Source: Rhyacophila brunnea
Taxonomy: Eukaryota > Arthropoda > Insecta > Trichoptera > Rhyacophilidae
NCBI GenBank assembly: GCA_022495005.1
Contig: JAGYXB010001009.1
Location: 868,001-932,000, forward strand
DNA: 64,000 bases
Reading direction: 5' to 3'
How positions within the stretch are numbered: the first letter of the stretch is position 1; each line of letters opens with the position of its first letter. Shown piece after piece: positions 27,436-38,910 of the stretch. The notes beneath the pieces are model-generated. The model was not told the DNA's origin. It worked only from the letters and a program-made list of their open reading frames with translations, and made no database searches. The translations under genes and the position numbers were made by a program.

Positions 27436-28992
27436 TCAAAAATCTTGTGTTAACTTATTAGCTGAATTAAAATACTCAAAATGAATTAAGTTCAATAAAT
27501 ATGCAAAAATCAAATCATAATGAAATAAATTACATATTTGTGCTTGGTTCCGATTTGGAAGCATGATAACTTCCAAGTCAATCTTCAGTTGTAAATTGTA
27601 CAGTGGCAAGCCAGGCAAATCCAATAAGTTTAAAAATTCAGTTGGATAGTTGGTTGCTTCGTCTTCGTTTATTACAAATGACAACGTCATTGTTTATTAC
27701 ACAGTCGATAGATATGAAGGAATGCATTGGACCAACGATTTGATTTTGAATTGTGAAGTTTAAGTGATCCACATCTTTGTTCTTTGCCGCAAAAATTGCT
27801 CGTTCACTCAACCAATTGTGATTTTTGTGGTTAGCAATGACGTTCGGGAACACTTTTTTGATGAGGTCGTCCTTTGCTGAGATGAAATTTCAAAAATTCA
27901 GCGAAAAGAAATCAATCCGTTCGATTCGTCGACAGGAATACGGCAGTTACCGATAGTCAGCAATTGCTTAGAGAAATCTTCGGCGGATGGATCGTTTAGC
28001 AATGCAACTCGCATGTTCGTCGTCAGCTGAAGTTTCTTCACATAGCGCCACAGAGTCTATGATTTGAGGCAAGCGTTCATTTCATCGGCAGCGGTCGATC
28101 TTGGAATGACTGGTAGTGTTTGGCGGAAATTGCCAGATAGTAGAATCATTGCGCCACCAAAACATCTTGAGTAATTGGGCAGATCTTTCATAGTTCGATT
28201 GAGTGCTGCCAATGCGCATTTGTGCATTCATCCCAGGTCATGATTTTACTTGCTACCAAAACTTTGGCCATTGCTGAGTGTTTCGCAATACTGCTTGTCG
28301 GTGTTTCAGTCGTTTGAAGGTTTAATGGCAATTTCAACCCTGAATGAGCCGTTCGGCATCCTTCTAATAACGTGGCCGCTATCCCAGAAGAAGCAACTGC
28401 TACAGAAATTTCGGATCTCGCACAAACAGTGGCCAAAATCAATGACATGAGAAATGTCTTCCCAGTTCCACCAGGCGCATCGAGGAAAAATAAACCACCA
28501 TTTCCATCATCAATTGCCTTCATTAACGTATCGTACACTTCCTTCTGTTGGGGGTTCAACATTGGTACATTCTATCGAACCGATAGGTTCAATGCATTTC
28601 GATCATATTCACGTTCACGTTCCAATTCTCGATTAAAAGCGTCATTCATTCCACGATGTAGCGTAGACATTCCTAACTTGACTAATAAACTGCCGCACAT
28701 GAGATAACACATGTCTTTGATCAAAAGCAAAGCCTGGTTATGTAGGTATCTCCTCATTCACTTCGAGATAGGGATTCTCTGAACTGACATGAATTCGATG
28801 TAAAATGACTTCTGACATGTCATCCTTGTACTTGTTCCACAGTTCAGGTGGATTTGATGGGAAGCATGTTGAAATAATGATAGAAAATAATGTGCGTATC
28901 TGACTTAAAGATGCAGAAACAATTGCTACAGCGATTTTCATGTCCCAATGAATATCGTTTTCAAGCAAAATTGAGCTGTTGACATGCAGCAC
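27436..28992 (-). pseudogene. Helitron Pif1-like helicase, broken
   Basis: Reading on the minus strand through several frames: a linker with IRTLFSIIISTCFPSNPPEL (28738-28992); then a Pif1/RecD-like helicase start with Walker A (APGGTGKTFL), motif Ia (SSGIAATLLEGCRTAHSG) and a Walker B-like WDECTNAH (28188-28562); then TTNMRVALLNDPS further on; then WLSERAIFAAKNKDVD (27638-27853); and finally YPTEFLNLLDLPGLP with LYNLQLKI (27436-27690). This is the normal domain order of a Helitron helicase. Walker B reads DEC where DEA or DEE is usual. At least four frame changes make it non-functional. In autonomous copies the helicase unwinds DNA during rolling-circle transposition. Confidence 0.85.
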
Positions 28993-29629
28993 GAAATGTT
29001 GGACACACTACACCATTGACAGTTCGAAGTGATTCAAATTGTGTCGGCCCACGAACATTTACCATCAACAACCGCAAGTAGAAGCATTCGTCATTCTTCG
29101 GTTGAACTGTGTAAATGCGACCAAGAGCATCATTAGAATGCACATCCGGATGATCAGGAACCGCATCGCCTTGCTTCCGACGTTGAAATTTCTTCGATGA
29201 AGCGTTCCAAGTGTAATAACGTGGCATCTTCCAGTAGACCAACGTTCGTGCAAACGGGTCGCTTTGACAAATTGAAAAGAAACTGGTCAATGTTGTCGCT
29301 GGAGAAGTTACAGCACGTTGATCAATATTCGATGCATTAAAATAAACTCGTTGACCATTCTTCAGATGCACCGCCAAATGTACAGCAGTGGGATGACGTT
29401 CATGAATGGGGAATGAGAAAATACGCCAAATTGCTTCATTGCAGCTCACATATTGACAAACTTGATAGTGCGTGATTTCATCGTTGGTATTGGGAGTTTG
29501 AACGCCAAAAACCACAATATCGCTGCCTTTGGTGACATATTTGCAGATGTATTCGATGGACTTTACTGAATTGCAATACTCATGTGATTTTCTTACTACG
29601 AACAAAAAAAAATCATTGAAATCAGTCAA
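28961..29629 (-). pseudogene. Helitron Rep (HUH nuclease) C-terminal part
   Basis: A 222-codon open frame on the minus strand. Residues 25-37 (IEYICKYVTKGSD) match the conserved Tyr-x-x-Lys-Tyr catalytic motif that closes the Helitron Rep domain. Downstream text such as YVSCNEAIWRIFSFPIHERHP and FFSICQSDPFARTLVYW is typical of the Rep-helicase linker. The HUH metal-binding motif expected about 100-200 residues upstream is absent, because only about 240 bp separate this frame from the inner 5' end at 29870. The N-terminal half has therefore been deleted. The frame overlaps the next helicase fragment in a different phase (28961-28992), which indicates a frameshift. Confidence 0.85.
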
Positions 29630-29639
29630 TCAGTTCTAT

Positions 29640-29870
29640 ATCATCAATAGACATCATCAAAAAAGCCGTTCCATACGAAATCTATAAGAAAATGAATGTT
29701 CTTCATAATTTCTTTTTCCGTGAATTTTTTCAATGTTTTAATAATTATTCTGCTATTTAGGGCAGAGACAAATCCAACAAATTAATGATCATAAAAATCG
29801 GTCAAGCCGTTTTTGAGTTATAAAATAAATGGTGTAATTAACCCGACTTTGTTTTATATAGATAGATAGA
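29640..29870 (-). repeat. Helitron 5'-end repeat, inner copy
   Basis: About 230 bp that recurs at 30175-30439. Shared landmarks on the plus strand are TTCTTCATAATTT, CCGTGA, GACAAATCCAACAAAT, ATAAAAATCGGTC and TTGAGTTATAAA, then AACCCGAC and TTTTATAT followed by short GATA units at the end. This is the conserved 5' region of the Helitron. Confidence 0.8.
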
Positions 29871-30174
29871 TTAGATCTTCTGGCTCGCGGCATTGTAAAT
29901 AACACTGGAAAATTAATCACACAATTCAAAAATACATAATGAAGCAATTATCGATACGCAAAATTTCATTACCTCAGAAAGTGAACATTTTAGAAGGCAA
30001 CTTATCGTTTGAAAATCACGATCAAGATCGCTATTTGTCTATAACAAAGTCTTTCGGTATTATCTGAGGCTGAACTGAATCAACTGTCAAAAACGCCATA
30101 TTCATACTTTCTTTTGTTTGTTTGTTTATTGTTTCTGTCATGTATCAGAGATGGCGTTGTATACGGATTTAATT

Positions 30175-30439
30175 TTTTGTGATTTTCTTTTGTTTTCGTA
30201 TGCGCGAGCTCCATCTTTTAAATTCATCGATATCAGTCAAAAACCGTTCGATACAAAATGCATGATAAAATGAATTTTCTTCATAATTTATTTTTTCCGT
30301 GATTTATCCAATGTTTTAATAGTTATTCTGCTATTCGGGGCGGAGACAAATCCAACAAATCAAAGATCATAAAAATCGGTCCAGCCGTTCTTGAGTTATA
30401 AATGGTGTAACTAACCCGACGATGTTTTATATGTATAGA
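30175..30439 (-). repeat. Helitron 5'-end repeat, outer copy
   Basis: Second copy of the 5' region, diverged from the inner copy by scattered substitutions and small indels. It ends TATGTATAGA followed by T. The 300 bp between the copies (29871-30174) has no second 3' hairpin that could be recognised. The outer copy may be a second, truncated Helitron or a duplicated promoter region of the same element. Confidence 0.75.
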
Positions 30440-31340
30440 TATAAAAACTGAAATATTAATAATGATCATTCACAATAAGAACTCCTTTTTTCGTTTCCAT
30501 TAGGAAAACATTTTATTATTATTTAAATATGTAATAATTTGATAACGATGACAATTTATTATTAAACTATAAATAGGTTAGGTTGGGGATATGTTACTAT
30601 ACATAAATAATGATTTCCCCATTCAATCTGAGTATACATGGCGTGTATAGTTACATACACATATAGAAGCTCGACCAGTAACATGACAATGCTGAAAACC
30701 AGTTCTATTATTAAAGTACGTACGCACTCTGCATTAAGTAAAAAGTTCACTTGAGTTTATTCTCTCACAATTCCATCGTACATGTATCTTATTAGTTCCA
30801 TCCTAAAGATAACGATGGTTTATGTCTAGTGAAGGACACGGTATATTAAATAATGTTTTTAGCTTAATATGAATATTAAACGGAATGTATGTCAATTTAA
30901 ATAAATTAAAAACAACAAAACAAAAATATTTTTACAAATACTAAGCTTTGTCATGAAGATCTTCTGAAGCACCGATTTATAAGAGTAGTCGGTTAAAAAG
31001 TAACAAGTTAAAAACTGGTCATGGAGGGTGTCATTTTACTAGGTTATTATTAAAATCAAATTCATAAAGTCATATTAAATTGTAATTTGTGATAAAATCT
31101 TTGAAAGACAGATTAGTATGTGAACATGGTACAAAGTATTACTACGTATTGTATAGTGATGCCTATATACGTTCCATATGTGAAAGTAGAATAACTCCGT
31201 TGGGCAGACCATGCCACAAGGGTGAAAAACACTCAACCACCCCGTAGACTCATCTACAATACAACGAATAAAAAATAGACAAACAAATGTGGTGGTAATA
31301 ATGTAGGTAAATATATGATAGCTTAGGTTACCTGTGGACG
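30440..31340. other. AT-rich gene-free stretch
   Basis: No feature can be supported. Confidence 0.5.
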
Positions 31341-31541
31341 TTAGTTGGAGGCAGCCAAAAGTTTCATTGAGATGTATCTAATACCAATGATGGTGTTAAT
31401 ATAGGTGCGCTCTACCCATTGATTGAACTGACGTTTAGTTGGTAGAACAAATTTACGTTGATAGCATTTTCGAACTATAAGCCCATCGCAACGGTTGACT
31501 CTAACTAAAGTTGAAGATTCATAAAAGTCTTTCAAATCCAT
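31341..31541 (-). CDS. 66-codon reading frame, unrecognised
   Basis: A minus-strand frame with protein-like composition, starting MDLKDFYESSTLVRVN and containing TKRQFNQWVERTYINT. Codon use is less AT-biased than the flanks. No family is recognised. It could be an exon or a fragment of a decayed transposon ORF. Confidence 0.25.
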   Translation of the reverse strand: MDLKDFYESSTLVRVNRCDGLIVRKCYQRKFVLPTKRQFNQWVERTYINTIIGIRYISMKLLAASN

Positions 31542-32142
31542 TAAATCCTTTTTATTAATTACTGTCCTGTGTGGGCATGCAAAACCATTTTAAAATGTTT
31601 CACCATAATAACATTAAAGACTGTATGAATTTTATTTACAAGATTGATGATTGATAGCTCCGATTAAAAAAAAAAAAAAATGATTTCAGTCATGTGTGTT
31701 CAATTAACACTTATTATTAAAATATATGAGTTAGTGTCCTTTTTAAGTTTGTTTAATGAATATGAATTATATTTAAAAAACGATTAATTTAGATTAAAAA
31801 AACAGTTTAAACAATTTTGTAAGTGTAAATTAAATATTATATTATAATAAACTCACTCGTTATTACAAGTAACAATTTGTGATAGGCTCAATTTCAAAGT
31901 GACTTTTTTTAAATAGTCGTTTTTTTCAATTAATTGAGAAAACATAAAAACTCGTAAATAGTCTTATATTTCCGGCAAAAAACATAACCAATGAACTTAT
32001 TAACATAGAAATGAAATACACGCGCAAACGATAATAATACGATGTCCACATGTCGAAATGTAAATATACAAACTAGTTTTACGCATCCACAAATGGAATT
32101 CCATTCAAAATTGTCTTGTTTATTTTTCACAATTGTCATTTT
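31542..32142. other. AT-rich gene-free stretch
   Basis: Nothing is seen apart from an A run near 31667-31680. Confidence 0.5.
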
Positions 32143-32162
32143 ACACACACACACACACACAC
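32143..32162. repeat. (AC)n microsatellite
   Basis: Ten uninterrupted AC dinucleotides. Confidence 0.95.
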
Positions 32163-32285
32163 CAATCGGTGAAATAGTTACGCACATGATGATATCATGG
32201 CTTTAATTCCTGCACCAGCTGGATTTTATACGGGTGCAAAATTTTCCACCTACTAGATGAACAAAGCTCCAATTGCTGTGACCGA

Positions 32286-32552
32286 CGACTCCTAAATAAA
32301 CTGGATGCCGTGAGTGGTAGAGCCAAGTTGTCAAAAAATAGGCTTCTGCTTGACTGCCAAATTATTCGGGTCATGATTCTCAGTCATGAAGTCCCGTCGA
32401 AGAATAAGAAGAATGATGGTAGATATGAAATAATAAGTAGGAACACACATCAGAAGTCAAAGTACGTATATGATAGTAGTAAATTAAGGAGAACACTCGA
32501 TGCCCTTAAAATTCAAAGTTATCATAATTTTTCGTGTATACTATTGCCTTAG
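32286..32552 (+). CDS. reading frame of about 80 codons, unrecognised
   Basis: The open frame begins near a TAAATAA stop context and contains GRAKLSKNRLLLDCQIIRV, EVPSKNKKNDGRYEIISR and TLDALKIQSYHNFSCILLP. Composition is lysine- and leucine-rich and protein-like. The upstream sequence (about 32195-32285) is also less AT-rich. Family not recognised. Candidates are a decayed transposon ORF or a host exon. Confidence 0.25.
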   Translation, partial: RLLNKLDAVSGRAKLSKNRLLLDCQIIRVMILSHEVPSKNKKNDGRYEIISRNTHQKSKYVYDSSKLRRTLDALKIQSYHNFSCILLP

Positions 32553-33487
32553 TTAGACGAATCACAAGAAATACTGCGTTTCTCATATTATGTAAACGAA
32601 AAGTGTCTCAGCACCTGGACTATATTATCACGAAAAGACAACAGTGCATTTTTAGCTTTGGCATTGTAATTACTCATTGCTCATTACTTCCCACATGCTT
32701 TAAACATTGACCGCTGTCTGGTGATCTTAAAACGAGTGACCACAGCCTAGATTATTACTGTTTCAAAGTACTGCCACGTAAATAACTGGTTAGAGGCCGT
32801 TTGTTGGTTTTTTTTTATTATTATTAATAATACTTATTTATTGGTTCAATGAAACAATTTGGAAGTCAGCAAACTAACGACATTAGTGCATGGAACCACC
32901 TTAGGTAAAAATAATATTTACAGTTAATCCATCATGCTATTAATAAAACACACGTATTACTAGGTAACAATATAATTAAAAATATTTTAAAACAATATTC
33001 ATAATCACCGTGACAAGATTAAAATACGTGTACAACATGTTAAACGACAAACACTAAACATTAACTTACAGAAGATGATCGTAGCATCATCATAGTCAGA
33101 ACACTGCTCATATACATAATAATATGGCACTGTTTTCAAAAAAATCATTGTATCGGTTAACACAGAATAATATGGTTAAAATAATTTAGCGTATATTGCA
33201 ATAAGGATATACCTATAATAAATAGAAAAAATACCTTCATGTCTTTAAAGCAATGTTGTCTTATCATGCTAATATGTACGCATATAAAATATTCTTGAAT
33301 AATATCACATTTAACTTACCTAATATTATAATATTTAATACGGTTAAAAAATTAACTATAGGTACGTGTATTGTAATTGCGCCGATATCACTAAAAAATT
33401 CTGCTAATATGATTCTCAGTATAAGCGTGTACTATGTCACTAAAATGTCAAAACGGTTTTAAATAAGTGTTTTACAACGTTTTTCTT
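32553..33487. other. AT-rich gene-free stretch
   Basis: No feature can be supported. Confidence 0.5.
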
Positions 33488-33870
33488 AGCTCGTATTCCT
33501 ATTATTTGTCCTGTACAAATCTTGCAATCGATTTTTAACTAACTTCCCGACCAACTATACATTTGAAACTTTTAGAATATATCAGAACACGATGCCAATG
33601 CATTTTTTTAATACTTTTAGCCATCTTTAAGTAGAATTGAATTCATTTTCAGTTAATTCTGTTTTGTATGAAAAGTTATTTCAACACCATTATTGGTTGC
33701 TAAGCGGATGGTCCTAGCAACTAAATTATTAATATATACGTGCGTTACTTTGAAAATCAAAATGACATTTCAGTATTATTTAGAAAGTCAAGTTTATATG
33801 ATTCAACAGAAAATTTAAAAACGTTGTATATAAAAAGTTCTTTTTATCTTGTAATTATTTGTAATAAGTT
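33488..33870 (+). repeat. dispersed repeat family R1, copy B
   Basis: Second copy of the repeat at 19541-19945, same orientation, with several indels. The hairpin-forming core GGTTGCTAAGCGG...CCTAGCAAC and the ATTAATATATACGTGCGTTAC that follows are the best preserved parts. This copy ends in a separate perfect-arm palindrome (33859-33920). Confidence 0.75.
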
Positions 33871-33920
33871 TTTACTTCATATATTTTTTTAAATATATAT
33901 GAAGTAAGAACTTATTACAA
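33859..33920. repeat. AT-rich palindrome
   Basis: TTGTAATAAGTTTTTACTTC and its near-perfect inverted copy ending ACTTATTACAA form a hairpin with arms of about 28 bp and almost no loop. It sits at the right end of R1 copy B and may be the R1 terminus or an independent secondary-structure element. Confidence 0.8.
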
Positions 33921-34426
33921 AAACACTTGTTATATTATAATATTTTCACGAATCTTCATCGGTATCTAACCCAATCTGAGGCTTGAGTTCTTTCAAATAA
34001 ACTACTTTCATTTGCCTACAGCAAACTCTTCTCTGAGACCAGATTTTTCTCAAGTATCTCCACAGCATCTGTTTTCAATGTGATTATTCTACTAATTATT
34101 GACTGGACGGTGTCACTTTGAAGAGTGACGCATGATCCTATATATATGTACTAGTTTAACTTTTCAAATGAATAGTGATTAATGTTTAACAATGTAAAAT
34201 GAATCTTATTCGCAAGTATGTATTTAGTCTCAAGCTGATTGCAAGCATTGCCCTGAAGTCTCATTAGTTGCATGAGTATGTGAAAAAAATGCATTTTTGA
34301 GGGGAATGCTATAAATACTTATTATACACTATATCTATACTGAAAATGTCGAAGATGCTTTTTTTCCCAAATTGGATGCCATAAAAATTAAATTATTTTA
34401 ATATGTATATGTAAGCTGAAAAATGA
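33921..34426. other. gene-free stretch
   Basis: Slightly less AT-biased than average. No gene or repeat could be named. Confidence 0.45.
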
Positions 34427-34500
34427 TATGTTTTTGGGGATACTGAATTGAAACGTTTTTTGAAGTCCATAGGACGAGATATCTCCCATGGTGACCAAAA
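34427..34500 (+). repeat. short dispersed repeat family R3, copy A
   Basis: Shares ATGTTTTTGGGGATACTGAA and AGTCCATAGGACGAGATAT, plus ATGGTGAC, with 57170-57243 in the same order. It is about 75 bp and its function is unknown. Probably a remnant of one transposon family. Confidence 0.6.
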
Positions 34501-34846
34501 GGGAATGAGACAATGTTGCTTTCACAGTCGATACACTGGCTTTGCAGCTTCTACTGATGCGATAAATTTCTAGATCAGCTCCTCAATATTATCGGTGATG
34601 ATATCGGATTCCAGGTAAGCAAATCTACTGACTGTTTCGAAATTGTACGAGTTGAAGCAGATTTATTGGCTCGGCACTGTTCTTAACTTTAATTTTAAGA
34701 GATCTTGACACTGTCTCTGAATCTAGATTAGTATCTATTTATTAAATCAAATTTACAAATGATTGTCTTCAATATTAACGGAATTTAAATAATATCTCAG
34801 TAGCATATTATTAGAAAATTTCGATGTAATTGATGGATTGTTTTGA

Positions 34847-34912
34847 TAGCTTAATTATTAAAGCACACCGCGTGATTTTCAATCGTTATAGGTTCAAGTC
34901 CCATTCAGAAGA
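34847..34912 (+). repeat. tRNA-like sequence (possible SINE head or tRNA pseudogene)
   Basis: TAGCTTAATTATTAAAGC resembles an A box / D arm, and GGTTCAAGTCCC, about 28 bases further on, is an excellent B box / T arm. Spacing is tRNA-like. A full acceptor stem could not be drawn by eye, and no CCA or isotype was assigned. It could be a nuclear copy of a mitochondrial-type tRNA or a SINE head. Confidence 0.35.
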
Positions 34913-34962
34913 ATATTTTTATCTTTTTTTTCTAATAGGAATATATCTGAAGTCTTTTAGAC

Positions 34963-35544
34963 CATATCGTCACCGTTCAGGCAAAAGTCACCAACCCTAA
35001 AAACATAGTTTTGAGATATCGCAATTTGAAAGTTTGAAAATGCAGGAAAAATCAGATTTTAATGTTTTTAAAGTTTTATCTACATTAAATTATTTTCTCA
35101 TGTCTTTTTAATAATTTCTTTAAGGTAATTTTACTTTTTGATGCTAATTAAAACATCTGGACGGTTTTGAAGGAGGCAAGGTAGGTCAATTATGGTTTGG
35201 TGACTTTTGCTTGTTAATAATCTTAACAATGTTAGCCAAAAGAAGGATCAGTAAAACTCACCATCCATAGTATAGTGACTTTTGCTTGTATATTTATAAC
35301 GAAGGATTTTTTTTTATATAGTGAATAATGTCTATTCACCCATAATGACTTTTGCTTGTTAAGATTTTATCGTAAGTCATTTAGTGAAAAACAAATAATT
35401 CGGATTTAAGCAAAATTTTACTAACTAATGTACCGTGGTGAGTTTTGCATCTTAAAGAACATAATTTTACGCTTCGGGTGACATACTCAACTCAAAACTG
35501 CCATTTTCAGGGTTGGTGACTTTTGCCTGAACGGTGACGATATG
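34963..35544. mobile_element. 582 bp TIR element with internal copies of a TIR motif
   Basis: Inverted ends of about 40 bp: CATATCGTCACCGTTCAGGC at 34963 and its complement ending GAACGGTGACGATATG at 35544, continuing inward through AAAAGTCACCAACCCT. The TIR core TGACTTTTGC recurs inside at about 35201, 35276 and 35346 in the orientation of the right end, each followed by TTGT. No ORF is present. It is a non-autonomous DNA transposon. The flanks AGAC / ACTC do not give an obvious target duplication. Repeated subterminal motifs of this kind are normally transposase-binding sites, which is an inference here. Confidence 0.85.
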
Positions 35545-37439
35545 ACTCGTCTAGAGATTTAAAGAAAAGTAAGAAGGTAGATAATTTTAGGCACAAAGTT
35601 CTGGGCGTTATTAGACTCCATTGCCATATAGGTACATACTACTGCATTACTACACGATCTTTAATGAGTGTAGAATTGCAAAACCTTTCAATTCATTGAT
35701 CATTGCTTATCTAATGAGATGAAAGGTTACAAAAATCATTCTGCAACTTTCAAAAAGATTGTTGATATTCACAGCAGGATTCATTGTAGCCCAATTTTAA
35801 AAACTTGCAGGTCATTGAATTGTCTTTGATTATACGAAAAAAATGACCTCAATATTTTATACGCGTATATAAATATTGTGTCTCAAGTGTACTTAACTTT
35901 TCACATACTTATAAATATTATGATAAAAAGTGAATTCAATTGGCATTTGCTGATTTGACTATGATAAGAACGGATGTGATTTTCAACAGCTGATTTAATG
36001 ATTGACTTGATACAAAAATATTGTCCGCGTAAAAAATCAACTATATTTTTTCTTTTGAATTTTAGTAGGCTAATTTGTAATTATCAAAATTAAGGATAAC
36101 TATAACATAATATAATATCAATTCGAATATCTATATTAAAGTTAAAATGTTTAAACCAAACTTCAATGAATTATTATCGTAGGTACCATCTTGATATGAG
36201 GTATTAAAGAGGAGGTTTACCTCTTATACCTAATATTACCTAATATAATATTACCTCTTTAATAACTTATCAAGTACATTATATTTAACAAATGATCGAT
36301 ATGATAATGACTAAATTATGTAAATAATGTACAAAAAACAAAACAATGCTGCATTTTATATTATTATAAATATTATTAAGACAGGCGAATTTTTTATTAT
36401 AAAATATAAGTAATTCAAAACAAAAAAAAACCCCTTTTCATTTTCTTTTTATGTTTGCTACCGAGCTCGTCGATGATTTTCTAAATCTTTCCCTTATCGA
36501 TATCTGCTGACTGTTTTGAATAGGGATGGAATGGTACTGACATCAAACCAGTCTCTTAATACTTTGAATCAGGCTTATTTTCTTCTGCTAGGTTGTTGCT
36601 TCCAATAATAATATAGAAGATTTGATACTTAGAATGGTTTTACATCATGAATGTTACATTACGAATATATCAATTTATCTTTAACTCCCGTTTGATCATT
36701 TTTATCATCGATTTCACCTTGAATCGTAACATTGCTCTGATGCGATGCATCCATATATACACCCTCATTAAAAATTGGAAGTTTGTTCACCACACGTGTG
36801 TATATATATAGGGTTTCTTTACTTTGTACAGAAAACACGAACAAAAATAATTTTTGTTCTTATTCCCAGCTTTAGGTCATGGCTGTAAAGTACCTTTCTC
36901 AGTCGTGCAAGCCCGCTCTGGCCTTCTCGCTTCGGCATTTCACTTAAATATTGTATTGCGATAATTTTTGACATTTGTGCAAATATTTTCTTCTGTAAAA
37001 TATATACGCAACGTATATTTCAATATTAACCGAGATTTACTTCGTAGAATTCCATTTTACAATAGTATAATATTATACTATTGAATGTGTCTATGTTTAC
37101 TTTCAAACCACTTAAAATACGAAGGTATTAAATATTAAAATCATTATGAAAATCAAAAAATAAGTAGGTATATATAACCGAAAACATTTCCAAAGAATGT
37201 TAAATTAAACTGTCAACAGCTTTTTTGTTTTTATCAATATATCGATAGGTACGTACCTACCTATTATTTTGATCGTAATGTACAAATTGACGTATATATA
37301 AATTGTACTTCCAAAAAAAAATTATTTTAGTGATTATTTTACATATAATTAACATCAAAAATTATAAATTAGAAGCGTTCATGATATGACATAAAGTAAG
37401 TCTTAACAAATTTTTAAATAAAAATAGAGGGCAATGTCA
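35545..37439. other. AT-rich stretch with one small inverted repeat
   Basis: No gene is seen. TATTAAAGAGG at about 36200 is mirrored by CCTCTTTAATA near 36255, with GAGGTTTACCTC between them, giving a small foldback. The region 36470-36960 is less AT-rich but unassigned. Confidence 0.45.
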
Positions 37440-37640
37440 GTAAATAAGAAATAAAATAATAAAAATAAAAGTACATGGAAGAACACAGAGTGAACTAGGT
37501 TGATGGATCCTATCTTAAAAACTTATAAAACAACGTCCACTTTAATTCACCTCACGCAAGTGGAATATATCAATATTCGAAGCGATTTGATTAAACATAG
37601 TTATTGCCGTCCCAATTGGCATTACTAATAGCAGGTTAGT
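37440..37640 (+). repeat. dispersed repeat family R4, copy A
   Basis: Aligns with 43140-43375: ACATGGAAGAACACAGAGTG, then CCTATCTTAAAAACTTATAA, AACAACGTCC and AGTGGAATATATCAATATT in the same order. About 200 bp with moderate divergence. Possibly the 3' untranslated region or body of a LINE. Coding was not recognised on either strand. Confidence 0.65.
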
Positions 37641-38784
37641 TATGCACCTTGAGAGAACAAACAAATAATAAAATCTGGAAACTTTATAAAAAATACAATT
37701 TACTTTAATAAATAAAATTCAATCAATGTTTATTAATGAAACAGAATATCTGTGTGGGTTTCATATTTGTAAGTTTGTATTTGTTCTAATAAACGATATG
37801 AAGAAAATCATAAATTTTAATAAATGTTGGATTAAAGACACTTTATCTCATTATGTTAAAAAATAAAATTATAATTTGAAACATGGATGTATTATAGTGT
37901 TTCTATTGTAAAAAAAGATCATACATACAAAGGTGACAATGTTATTATGTGCCATGCATAATATATTTTTCCTCGATTTCAACGGTAACACGTGTGATAC
38001 CTGCCGTATTTAAATATTTTATTTACGGACTGAAAAGTTGTAATACCTACCTTATTTTTAGCATAACATTATCCATTAAAAATATCTATCTGAAGCCATC
38101 ATCCTTCAGTATGTTCTCAAATCAAATAATTGCTATATGGCAGAAAAAAAAATCATATACTAACCTACAAAATGTATCTCAATATAACGTGGAATATTTT
38201 TAATGTACATATTATATTATTATAACGTATATCATTGACAGCGTAACCAAGGATGAAAGTGTCTCATACGTTTCGGGAGTAACAAAAAATTACTTTTACA
38301 AAACGTTTACTTATGTTTTATTCATTTGCATACGCATGCATATTTATTTGTATATGACGGCCGTGCTTGACTAAAAAAAATGACACGGTCTTAAATTGGA
38401 TTAAACTTTTAAAATGAAATACGTATTGTGCATATACATTATTGAATATGGGTTGAATACACTATTATGATAAATGTTCAATGATAAAATACCTAATGGG
38501 TCTAATAACAATTGGTCGTTTAATCGATTATACAGTCTAAATTTAATAGCATGTAGTTTCAAGCGACAATGCCATTTTTTACAGCCATGTAACGGTAACA
38601 GTTGTATTAAATGTATTATATTAATTATATTTATATTGCCACAAACGCTAAAGATGGCATTAAAAATATAAATCAATCAATAATATCCGTAATAAAAATC
38701 ACCAAGATATTGAAATATGTGCTTCTAACAGTTCCAACGAATCTTTTATACATAGTCATCTTATTTTATTCATCTACCGTCTTA
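37641..38784. other. AT-rich gene-free stretch
   Basis: No feature can be supported. Two overlapping antiparallel frames near 38400-38676 are AT-biased and look like chance. Confidence 0.5.
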
Positions 38785-38860
38785 AGGTGAATACTGCATC
38801 TCATCTAACACAGGCATCAGCGGAAAATTACGAAGCTTACAATTTGAGACATTTTATTGA
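38785..38860 (+). repeat. short dispersed repeat family R2, copy B
   Basis: Second plus-strand copy of the 25902-25970 repeat: GGTGAATACTGC, ATCAGCGGAAAATTACGAAG, CTTACAATTTGAGACATTTT. Confidence 0.6.
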
Positions 38861-38910
38861 TAATTTTAATTAGTAAATATTTAGGTACCTAGAAATAATA
38901 AACAGAGAAA

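Larger units (their letters stand above)
27401..30439 (-). mobile_element. decayed Helitron with two 5' termini
   Basis: On the minus strand the element ends 3' with CTAG preceded by a short GGCG...CGCC hairpin, and the flanking base is T. This is the standard Helitron 3' end. The 5' end begins TCTATACATATAAAACATCG after an A (boundary 30439/30440), matching the TC start and A/T insertion preference. A second 5'-end-like sequence (TCTATC..TATATAAAAC) ends at 29870. Between the ends lie remnants of the Rep and Pif1-type helicase domains with multiple frameshifts. Helitrons transpose by rolling-circle replication. This copy has no intact ORF and is not autonomous. Confidence 0.88.

Noticed and set aside
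28372..28707. 111-codon plus-strand frame in the Helitron
   Set aside because: Antisense of the helicase, whose Walker A motif is on the minus strand.
36659..38676. Short frames of 61-91 codons between 36.6 and 38.7 kb
   Set aside because: AT-biased composition, overlapping frames on both strands and no motif. They look like chance frames.
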